In this document: positions 8,748-17,300 of the stretch, one piece after another
How the letters are laid out: each line of letters opens with the position of its first letter
Numbering within the stretch: position 1 is the stretch's first letter
Position numbers and translations under genes: made by a program
Notes under the pieces: model-generated
Seen by the model: only the letters and a program-made list of their open reading frames with translations
The model's database searches: none
What the model was told of the DNA's origin: nothing
Assembly: GCF_005116665.1 (NCBI RefSeq)
Contig: NZ_SWCJ01000014.1
Span: 1-64,000 of the forward strand
DNA: 64,000 nucleotides
Direction: 5' to 3'
Origin: Ferrimonas aestuarii
GTDB lineage: Bacteria; Pseudomonadota; Gammaproteobacteria; Enterobacterales; Shewanellaceae

Positions 8748-9968
8748 GTGGTCGATTTGCTAAACCGGCAGGATAAAGATTGGCTTTTTCTTGGCCACTC
8801 CCTTAGTCTGAGCCGAAAAATCACAGCAGCGGCGAAAATGATGATTTCAACCAGTAAGTTGGTGGTTGGCCAACAGGCGACAGGGACAGACATTACGGTT
8901 CCCGTTATTAAGATTCAGGGGCAGGGCGCGGGCCCCAGCGTCTACATTCAAGCCAACATTCATGGCGCGGAAGTACAGGGCAACGGCGTTATTCATCAAC
9001 TGCTTGAAGCCTTTAAACGTCAGCCGCCACTTGGAGACGTGACCCTAGTGCCCATGGCAAACCCACTGGGTATCAACCAAAAAAGTGGAGAGTTTACTTT
9101 AGGGCGCTTTGATCCCATCACCGGTGAGAACTGGAATCGTCAATACCATTTTGACGCCGCCATTATTGATGAGCTGGTTAATCACCATTTCGATGCCAGT
9201 GAGGCCGAATTAGCATCCAGACTGCGCGCCGCCATGGCGGCGCAGATTGACGATAAGCTGGCCTCGCCTTTTGGGGTGAAAAGCGGCCAGCATCTGGCGT
9301 TACGGCTGCAAAAGATGGCGCTGGAGGCTGACATTGTGCTGGATCTGCATACCGGCCCAATCTCAGCTCGCCACCTCTATGTTCCCGCTTATGCCATTGA
9401 AGATGCCCCTTACTTTGGCATCGGACTGAATATCATCATCCCCAGTGATTTTGCCGGGGCGTTGGATGAGGCCAGCTTTAGCCCATGGTGGCAGCTAAGC
9501 GAAGCGATGCAGAAACAGGGACGTAAACTGCCGGTAATGGTGGATGCCTTTACTTTGGAGTTGGGATCTCAAGAAAAATTGGATATGAACGCGGCCAAGC
9601 TCGATGCTCAGGGGATTGTGAACTACCTGAGTCATCGTGGCGTGTTGGCAGAAAGTGCGTATCAAGCATCTGATTCAGCGCCGGAATTGCACGCCTGTTT
9701 ACTCAAGGACTATCGGGCAGTGTACAGCCCTTACGGTGGTCAAATTGAGTATTTAGCGGCCTTGGGCCAACCTGTGGCAGCGGGTGAGCCGTTGGCGAAA
9801 ATTTGGCATTTCGACGCCCTAGGTACCGCGCAACAGGTTGGCCGAGAGCTCACGTTGCCTGAAGCGGTAATACCAGTGCTTCATTTTGCTTCCGCCAGTG
9901 TGCGTCAGGGGACTGAACTCTACAAGGTGCTAACCAACACCTTTAGACTGCCGGCGCCAGATAGATAA
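8748..9968 (+). CDS. Succinylglutamate desuccinylase/aspartoacylase-family hydrolase
   Basis: A zinc-dependent M14-like deacylase of about 376-406 residues. Metal ligands are visible in HGAEVQGN (His and Glu) and LDLHTGP (His), and the catalytic Glu lies in TLELGS. The C-terminal beta domain with SPYGGQIEYL and GQPVAAGEPLAKIW is typical of the AstE/AspA family. It removes an acyl group from an amino-acid derivative, but the substrate is not clear and no arginine-catabolic genes are nearby. The frame is open from GTG at 8748. ATG at 8838 or 8841 fits the family length better, but no strong ribosome site decides it. Confidence 0.8.
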   Translation: MVDLLNRQDKDWLFLGHSLSLSRKITAAAKMMISTSKLVVGQQATGTDITVPVIKIQGQGAGPSVYIQANIHGAEVQGNGVIHQLLEAFKRQPPLGDVTLVPMANPLGINQKSGEFTLGRFDPITGENWNRQYHFDAAIIDELVNHHFDASEAELASRLRAAMAAQIDDKLASPFGVKSGQHLALRLQKMALEADIVLDLHTGPISARHLYVPAYAIEDAPYFGIGLNIIIPSDFAGALDEASFSPWWQLSEAMQKQGRKLPVMVDAFTLELGSQEKLDMNAAKLDAQGIVNYLSHRGVLAESAYQASDSAPELHACLLKDYRAVYSPYGGQIEYLAALGQPVAAGEPLAKIWHFDALGTAQQVGRELTLPEAVIPVLHFASASVRQGTELYKVLTNTFRLPAPDR

Positions 9969-10093
9969 GTTGCTTAAAATTAGGTGGTTAGGCTGAATTT
10001 GCCTAAGAACTGTAAGCAATTGATGAAAACTGAAGCAATTGATTTTCATGCTCTTGCAATTCTACTCGGACAGGGTATTATCCAATTCGTTGT

Positions 10094-10170
10094 CGGCCAG
10101 TAGCGCAGCCAGGTAGCGCACTGTCATGGGGTGTCAGGGGTCGGAGGTTCAAATCCTCTCTGGCCGACCA
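10094..10170 (+). tRNA. tRNA-Pro(GGG)
   Basis: A 77-base tRNA. CGGCCAG pairs with CTGGCCG in the acceptor stem, the anticodon loop ATGGGGT gives anticodon GGG, the T-arm is GGAGGTTCAAATCC, and CCA is encoded. The anticodon stem CTGTC/GTCAG carries the U-U mismatch known from proline GGG tRNAs of Escherichia coli. It lies at the left edge of the accessory block. Confidence 0.97.
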
Positions 10171-10183
10171 CTATTCAACAGAG

Positions 10184-10219
10184 AAACCCGCAAGTTCATC
10201 AAGAGCTTGCGGGTTTTTT
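10184..10219 (+). terminator. Terminator of tRNA-Pro
   Basis: AAACCCGCAAG (10184-10194) pairs with CTTGCGGGTTT (10206-10216), followed by a T-run. Confidence 0.88.
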
Positions 10220-10287
10220 CGTTTTTGGCCGATTGTATGAAACCGCAAAACTCCCCCAAACCCCCAACCCCGTTTTAAACAAAAGGC

Positions 10288-10317
10288 ATAAAAAACGCCC
10301 CTATAAAAGAGGCGTAT
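10288..10317 (-). terminator. Terminator on the minus strand after the ISAs1 remnant
   Basis: On the complement, ACGCCTC and GGGGCGT form a 7-bp stem with one G-U pair, followed by TTTTTTATG. It lies about 28 bp past the last recognisable transposase codon. Confidence 0.6.
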
Positions 10318-10344
10318 TTGGATGATGTTTTGGTGAGTTTTCGG

Positions 10345-10687
10345 CTAGACAATTAGCTCTTCTGAGCTGATGTAATAGCGATAAGGTCGCTTTCGAAACT
10401 GGCACTGACAGCCGCTACCGATTGCAAGAAGCAGTCCTAGAACTGTGAAGGCTCGGGGAAACAACCCTTGGGATAGTATAGTGAGCCGGGAGCTCGTCGC
10501 GGGAAAGTCCCTTGCCTTTAAGCCAATCCTGATGGGCTTCAGGGAAGTCCTTGATATCCTCCCACTCTTACACGCGGGCGATGGTGGCGCATACGGTAAA
10601 GCGTACAAACAGTGGATACCAGATTTTGGTGAACTGTCGTGGGCTTTGAGTCACCGAGAAATATTGAGAAAAGGCATCGACGTGCAT
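10345..10687 (-). pseudogene. ISAs1-family transposase remnant, internally deleted
   Basis: Read on the complement from ATG at 10687, the frame gives MHVDAFSQYFSV, then a TAA in place of a residue, then EWEDIKDFPEAHQDWLKGKG and AHYTIPRVVSP. This is the N-terminal pattern of ISAs1 (H-repeat) transposases. In another frame, close to 10345, RKRPYRYYISSEEL matches a short C-terminal segment of the same family. The catalytic middle is missing, so this is a dead remnant with at least one stop and one frame change. No terminal repeats were found. Confidence 0.65.
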
Positions 10688-10980
10688 GCGAGGCTTCCGA
10701 AAAAGGGAGTATAAGTTTACAGCTGGGTCTGAGGGTCAAATCTGACTAGTAGTGCTCAGAAAATGTGCGCGTTCTGGCTCTGGCGGGCATTATCGTCTCA
10801 GTAATGGTATCCGTTTTATAAGGCACAAATCCGCTTCGTTTATAAGAGGAGTTATTTAGATCATTATCAGTCGGAAAAATAAAATAGCTCTGAACGTTAA
10901 ATTAAATTGTTACTTGACTGATGGTTTTATTTTTAGATGCTATGTTATAGGTTCAGTTTATCTATATTGGAGAACGGTAC
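10688..10980. other. AT-rich leader of the APH-type kinase gene
   Basis: About 290 bp without a supported gene. TTGACT at 10914-10919 is a possible -35 element for the downstream kinase gene. No convincing -10 box at standard spacing could be fixed. Confidence 0.4.
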
Positions 10981-11865
10981 ATGTCAGCGGAAGACTATAT
11001 TGTAAACTCATTGAATCCAACGAAAATAGACAGCTTGGATGGTTTTGAATATCGAGATAAGGGATTTTCAGGCAGGATATATACCAATGAGCTTGGCCAT
11101 GCCGTAAAAATCTATAATGCTGATTTACCTGTTGATGCGGTGCATTTTGAGGTGGAGGTTTTGAAGCGACTGCAGGCCACCCCGTTGGCTACGGTTAAGC
11201 TGATCGAGGCTATACAACTCGGATCCCAGTGGGGGTTTCGTTATCATTGGATTGACGCCTCGCCGGTAGATAAATCCATTAAGCAGCGGGTTGAGGATAG
11301 AGAGTTGATAGCCCGTCAACTGGCACGCTTGCATACTCAGGTGCACCGGATTCCTAGCTTCGAATTTTTACCTAGCCAACAGCAATTTTTCTCTAGCAGC
11401 TTTGACCGATTTAATCATTTGCAGTCCCAACGAAGGCGGCGTTTGTTGCGCCAATTAGAGACGATGTCCGATCCGTCGATGTTATGTCATGGCGACTTCA
11501 ATCCTCGTAATACCTTAATGGCTCAGCGGCAGGCCTACGTCATCGATTGGCAGCGAGCGTTTAGTGGCGATCCAATGGCCGACGTGGCCAAAACTTGGGT
11601 CAAGGTCAGCTTCCATGCCTATAAAGATGGCAAAGCCGAGATTCAAGATAGGCAAGCATTGGCAGACTTTATGCGCTGTTATTTGGATGAGTATGAACGC
11701 TTAGGTAATTTAAATCGAGAGTTATTGTTAAGTTGGATAGAGATTGTGGCAGGCTTTCTGTGTCGCAGCCCGGAAAATAATAAGAGGCAGTGGTACTCCG
11801 AATTAATTGACCTTGCTGAAAATAGCCCCAAAACACTTTATGAGTTGGTGTTTGGGGCTAGTTAA
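10981..11865 (+). CDS. Aminoglycoside-phosphotransferase-like small-molecule kinase
   Basis: A 294-residue protein-kinase-fold phosphotransferase. The catalytic loop is CHGDFNPRN (Asp about residue 171 as base, Asn as metal ligand), followed by the metal motif VIDWQRA. The N-lobe has KIYNADLP with the likely ATP-binding lysine. A GGAG site lies 8 bases before the ATG. Members of this fold phosphorylate aminoglycosides, choline, homoserine and other hydroxyl compounds, and the substrate cannot be told from sequence. It is convergent with the six-gene operon of giant proteins, with 13 bp between the stops. A link to that locus is possible but unproven. Confidence 0.75.
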   Translation: MSAEDYIVNSLNPTKIDSLDGFEYRDKGFSGRIYTNELGHAVKIYNADLPVDAVHFEVEVLKRLQATPLATVKLIEAIQLGSQWGFRYHWIDASPVDKSIKQRVEDRELIARQLARLHTQVHRIPSFEFLPSQQQFFSSSFDRFNHLQSQRRRRLLRQLETMSDPSMLCHGDFNPRNTLMAQRQAYVIDWQRAFSGDPMADVAKTWVKVSFHAYKDGKAEIQDRQALADFMRCYLDEYERLGNLNRELLLSWIEIVAGFLCRSPENNKRQWYSELIDLAENSPKTLYELVFGAS

Positions 11866-11878
11866 ATAATGGCGCTTG

Positions 11879-14350
11879 CTAATCAAAGTAAGGAATTAAG
11901 GTGCGAACCGAACCGGTGATAGGTTTAGGAATAGGCGGATCGCTTGGGGATAATGAGCTCGTATTCACCACACTGGCGTAGATCCTTGCCCCATCGGGCG
12001 CCATGGCGATGCTGCCAAACAGCCCATCGACCTTGATGGGTGACCAGGATAACTCCTGCAAGGTGTCGGGGTTAAACACGCTGAACCGAGTCGTGTTATG
12101 GTCGGTAACCCCAGCCGCATAATCGGCACCAAAGACGAATAGGTACTGATCGTCGTAGGAGTAGCCAAGACCGGTTGAAACCACCTCAGGGTTGGCACTA
12201 AAACCGTTAAATACCTGATTTCGGCTTTTTAGTGCCATTGGCGTTGAGCCGACATCAACGGTACACAAGACAAAGGCACGGTCTGCACCGTTGTAGCCTA
12301 GAGCCAAGGTGGCGGCGGTACTGTTGTCAGCCGAGACGGCGATGGGACCGGGACTGTAGCTGACGGTCTGGTCTGATTTTATGGATACGGGACTGTGGGC
12401 AATCGGCGTAAAGCTGCTGCTGTCGAGCACGCCCAAACCCTGACTGTCAGAGAAGTACAGGTTGTTGTCACCAAAGGCGAGCCCGATCCCACGAACGTCA
12501 TTGCTGGAATAAGGGGAGCCGTCAACGATCTTGAGATCTGAAGGGGTAAAGCCCTGAATATTGGGGCCTGAAGGCCCTAAGGGTCGGCTTTGATTGATGG
12601 CCAGTTGGCTGTCGTCCGCCGACAATGCCATCGGGTAGAGATTCGGCGCCGCGTTGCCACCGGGGGCGCTACTGACGTCAATCGACTGGAAGCTGCTGTC
12701 GTAGGCCGAGATTCGACCATTGCCTTGGGTATCCTGAATGGCCACGTACACGACGCTGCCATTGCTGTTAAGCACCACGTTCTTGGCGAAGTCACTGCCG
12801 AGATTCAATTCTTCATCCTGCGCCACCAAGGTTGAGCTATCCAGTTTCTTGATCCCATGTTGATTAACCAAATACAACCAGTCACCATCCGGGGACACTT
12901 GCAGCGGTCCTGGTGCATCAAAGCTCTGGGGGGAGACGCGAGAGGATTGCTTCCACTTGATGTAGATGGTCTTTTGGATCTTTGACCTGCCGTTTTGGCC
13001 GAAGGCGGTAAGGGTGTAGCTGCTCTTCAATGGTTTAGTGAGATTAATCGTTTGACGAAAGGGGTTGTTCAAGTTGTTGGAAAGCAAGCGTTCACTGGAG
13101 CCGGTTAGCTCACAGTACTCGGTGTTTTCCGTATCCCAGATGAGCTGCAGGGTGGTGGTGTCACCCTGGATATCGATCTCGCCGCTAAATTTGTTGATCT
13201 TCACCGACGGCTCTTTGAACAGCGGCAGTTGCGTTAGGCGATCATTAAACCCTTCGAAGTTATAGGTCTCCACGTACAGCAGTGTCTCCGGAGAGTCTTG
13301 GTCAATCGGAAGGTTGGAATAGATATGGCTGAAGTAGAGATCTAAGAATGGCCCGGAGGCGTGGGTTCCCTTCGTTACGCCGGTAAATACGTGGCTATTG
13401 GCGGTCTTGGGCTGAACCTTCCAGAACGGGGCATTGTCATCGTTGGTTGGTGGAATGATCTCCCACCAGTCGTTGGACAATACCTTGGGATCTGTGGCAC
13501 TCAGAGACAACCTGATGTTTCGTGCCGAGGTGTACAGGTTGTAGTTTGGGTCCCCCTGGCTGAAATCGTTGGTTAGATCATATCGAGCTGGCAGTTTGGC
13601 ATTGGCACTAAAATAGGGGAATTGGATCTGGAAGGTTGGTGGATTATTGGGATCCCAGCTTTCCAGTAGATAGCCCAAACCGGTTTGGGTATGTGTTGAG
13701 GGCAGGTTTTGATCCTGAAAGTTAAGGTTGATGTGGATGATGTTTTCGGCGGCGTTGACGCCGGTGACCGGGATTTCACTGTCGGTAAACACCAAAGGGT
13801 TGGTGTCGCTGCCGTCATTGACTCGCACCGTCATTCGTAAGGCATTCTCGTTACCCAGCAGCGGCTTATCGTTATCATTGGGTGCCGCTAAGGCGGCCAG
13901 AGTTGCTGAGGTGATCATCTCAATGCCGGGGAAGTCATAGCAGGCAAACAGGCTGGCGGTGCCCTTAGCAGAGGGAGACACTGAGTCGAGGTTTATGGTG
14001 ACGGCATTGTCGCTTCCGGTTTTAAAGGGAACCCCGTCTGATGGTGCTTTAAGTTTCAGTACGTAATACGCCTTATTATCCGACTTATCCGGATCGTTGT
14101 CTGGTGTGTAGTAACCGTCAGTGGTCCATGGCGCTGCCACGGTGATCCCTTGAATACCCTCCTCATCAATCAGGGTCTTGGCGATCTTGATAAGCAGGTT
14201 GGTTGATGAGGTAAAGCTGGCGTCAAAGCCTGAGTTATTGGTCAGGGTCAAATCCAGCTTGTTGCCTTTATCCAGTCCGGTATAGATGGTGGCCTTGTCG
14301 TCACCGCTGATATCTGGATTGCTCAGTGTCAGCGCAAATAGGTTAGCCAT
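11879..14350 (-). CDS. Large protein with C-terminal beta-propeller, last gene of giant-protein operon
   Basis: 823 residues, no signal peptide. The N-terminal half (about 1-470) is beta-rich and unrecognised, with NNSGFDASFTSSTNLLIKI near the start. The C-terminal part (about 475-815) shows repeated blades of the form LQVSPDGDWLYLVNQ, VVLNSNGSVVYVAI, LALSADDSQLAI, IAVSADNSTAATL and IAMAPDGARIYASV. These are the hallmark of YncE-like seven-bladed propellers. The start lies 4 bp after the upstream stop, so translation is probably coupled. The propeller may serve as a binding module of the assembly made by the neighbouring genes. Confidence 0.7.
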   Translation of the reverse strand: MANLFALTLSNPDISGDDKATIYTGLDKGNKLDLTLTNNSGFDASFTSSTNLLIKIAKTLIDEEGIQGITVAAPWTTDGYYTPDNDPDKSDNKAYYVLKLKAPSDGVPFKTGSDNAVTINLDSVSPSAKGTASLFACYDFPGIEMITSATLAALAAPNDNDKPLLGNENALRMTVRVNDGSDTNPLVFTDSEIPVTGVNAAENIIHINLNFQDQNLPSTHTQTGLGYLLESWDPNNPPTFQIQFPYFSANAKLPARYDLTNDFSQGDPNYNLYTSARNIRLSLSATDPKVLSNDWWEIIPPTNDDNAPFWKVQPKTANSHVFTGVTKGTHASGPFLDLYFSHIYSNLPIDQDSPETLLYVETYNFEGFNDRLTQLPLFKEPSVKINKFSGEIDIQGDTTTLQLIWDTENTEYCELTGSSERLLSNNLNNPFRQTINLTKPLKSSYTLTAFGQNGRSKIQKTIYIKWKQSSRVSPQSFDAPGPLQVSPDGDWLYLVNQHGIKKLDSSTLVAQDEELNLGSDFAKNVVLNSNGSVVYVAIQDTQGNGRISAYDSSFQSIDVSSAPGGNAAPNLYPMALSADDSQLAINQSRPLGPSGPNIQGFTPSDLKIVDGSPYSSNDVRGIGLAFGDNNLYFSDSQGLGVLDSSSFTPIAHSPVSIKSDQTVSYSPGPIAVSADNSTAATLALGYNGADRAFVLCTVDVGSTPMALKSRNQVFNGFSANPEVVSTGLGYSYDDQYLFVFGADYAAGVTDHNTTRFSVFNPDTLQELSWSPIKVDGLFGSIAMAPDGARIYASVVNTSSLSPSDPPIPKPITGSVRTLIPYFD

Positions 14351-14354
14351 GATG

Positions 14355-17300
14355 TCATCCTTGAGTTTGCTTGGCGTTGTTCAATTTCAGCCAGCCGTCG
14401 ACTAGCATCTGTGGTTTTTGCGGGAATACGGCGTTGGTGACGCCTTGGGCCGGTTGCAGCGGCAGATCCGGTGCGCCTATCTCCACCCAAGACCAGTCAT
14501 AGCCAGCTTCAGCTGGCAACGGGATAGCCGGAGGTGTTTGGGCACGTAATAGTGGTGCGGTTAGGAAGGTGATCTGCAGCTTTTGCAAGACGTCGGCAAA
14601 CAGCTCCGGTGGAATGCTCAATGGTTTCATCGGCAGCACGCCAGTGGTCGCATGCACTGCGGCTCTTGGGTTCATCACGAGCGTGAGCATCGCCTCAGAG
14701 CCGTTGGGTTTGAGGTTTAGCGGCGAGGTACCAGCCGCAGCGACAGAAGTGATCCCATTACTGTTGTTCATGGCGACTGGGGTATACAGAGTTCCCCAAT
14801 CTTCGCCGAGGAAGTAACCGGCGACCCCATCGTTAAAGTAGGGGATGTTAGCGCCATTAGGGGTTTGAATCTCGGCCATGCCAATGCGGCAGCGGATATC
14901 CAGATTGCTCAGATTACCTTCATTAAAATTGCCAAAGTTGTATGGGATGTACTCGTTGGCGTTGATGGCAAACTGAGGACCACTTTGATCCCACTTGGGA
15001 TAGGTTCGGTCGTTTAGACCGACAAAAGGTGCCCCTTTCTGAGTGATTGAGATCGACGCCTGAGTAATGACCAAGGGCTCTCCCATTAAGACTCCAAGAC
15101 TGGCACTTTGCTGCATCTCTGGGGTGACGATAAACTGCTGCGCCTTTCTGGTGACCTCTAAGAACTGCTGGAATCGGGTGTCGATGACCGAAGTGCTATC
15201 GGCGTACAGATAATCACAAACAAAGTCGACGAAAACCGAGTTGGCTTGCTTGGCGGCGAAGTAGGCTTGCATCTGGTCGCGGTTGTTGGCGCCTTTTTCC
15301 GTGGTTTCTCCGGGAACGGGGAACCAATGCAGCTTGGTTTCTCGAGTACCTAGTGACCCCATTGGCCGACCTGCGGCGTCGTATAGCATCAGCGAGTCAT
15401 CTAGGTGATTGGGCCATAGCCAGCCACAGATTGGGGAGGCAGCAGGATGGTCGCCATCCTCTAGATAACTGCTGATGCCACTGGTGGATTCGGCGGCGCG
15501 CCAGTTAAAGTTGACACGCGAAGGCTGGGCCAGTCGAGGAGCAAGGTAGGTGTTGTGCCCTTGTTGATCCGGCGGGGTTTGCGCTGAAGTCATGGTCTCG
15601 GCGACGGCGGTTGGGTTGGGCTTAGGTAGCGTGACTGAACGTCCAAAGGCATCCACCAAAACGATGTCAGTGAGCTTGAGAAATCCCGCCCTCAGCGGGT
15701 TAAAGTAGGCCTTGGTGTTGCCACCGGCAAAGGCATCGGGATTAGGGCCTTCGTCATTCCATTCAATGGGCCAATCCAGCGATTGTCCGTGCAGCAACGA
15801 CGTCGGCCATAGGTTCTGTAAAGCCAGGCCAAATCCGGTTTTGGGGTCTTGGCTGGTCCAATTCTGGGGGATGTTGATTGGGATCTGTAGTTCTTGCTCA
15901 CGGGTTACGATACCGGGATTGAATCCACTTAAGCCCTGACTAAGGATATTACGCGTTTTATAGTCGCTGTAAGCCTGATAAAACTTGAGTTTTTCGTCAT
16001 AGTTTTCGGTTCCACTAACCGGTGCCCCTTGCTGTGGGTCGTAATTGAGGTAGTGGCTGCAATAGGTGCTGATTTGATCGCACAGGCTGGTGGTGGCGGC
16101 AGACGACAGTGAGATCAAACCGTGAACGGGGAAGGAGTTGTTTGTGCTGGTTCCCGGCTTAAAGTTGTTGATCGCCGATGACGAGGGTTGCAGCTCAACC
16201 TCATATTGACCGAGTTCAAATTGGTCCAGGAAATCACTCGGATAGGACTGAGTGGCGGTATCAAACTGATCACTAAAGCGATAATCGGCATTCCACCAGA
16301 TAAACAATGGTAGGAATGGATCGCGATTCTGACGCCAATTGTACGCCGTGTAATAGGGCAGCTTACCTTTGAGCCCCTGTGGGGCAGAGGAAAGCGTGAC
16401 GTTATGCAGGGCGTTGTAATGAAGTTGCTGATTGTCTGCCGCCGCCTGCTCGAGATCGGCCTCGGTCACAGTGCTCGATAACTCTGGCGTCAACAGATAC
16501 AGCTCCTGGGCCAAGCTTTGCAAGGTTTGTGATAGGCCTGGAATCTTGGTATTGAGGTTAGTTGACAGTTGGCTCAGTGGCGCAGGGTAGGTCACCGGCT
16601 GACTTGGCGTAACAATCTCTGCATTCAATCGACACGGGATGACTGCCGCTTTACCGTTGCGAACCAGGTCACTTAGTGGGTTGTCATTGTCATCCCCATC
16701 CCCGACTTTGGATTGGGCCAATAGAATCACCGGTTCGGTGGGCTCTTTGTAGTAATCTGCTGGCGTTGCGGTTAATTCAAACAGCGACGAGACCTTACTA
16801 CCTAAGAATCCATTCCATAGCGTCACCTGTTGGGCGTCGGCAAGACGGCCAGCGACGGTCTCAAGCGCTTCACCAATGCTGTTTCGCAGACTCTGCCAAT
16901 CGGGATCTCTGGCCATCTGCTGAAGGGCGGTAATCGACGGCGCTTGGGCGTCTGCAGAGGCCAGCAGATCGTCGATGTCATTGAGCGCGGCATCGAGGTC
17001 CGGTTGGGTTTGGGTTAAATCATTAAGTACCGCCGGTAGGATTTGTTCGCTGATGGTGGCCAGTTGGCTGCTAAACGTCTTCAGGGTCGAACTGCCTAAG
17101 GTGGTTAGCGCACTACCAAGAGCAGCAGAGCCGGTTGATGCCGCAGCGATGGCTTGATTGATCTCATACTCGCACAGTTGCAGGTAGTAGGCCGACGAGG
17201 TCTTAAACACCAAGTTGGAGTTGGCGTAGAAGTAGGCATAACCGAGATAAAGAGCCGCTGCTGAAGTGTTTACTGGGCTGGCAGCATTGCCGCCTTGGCC

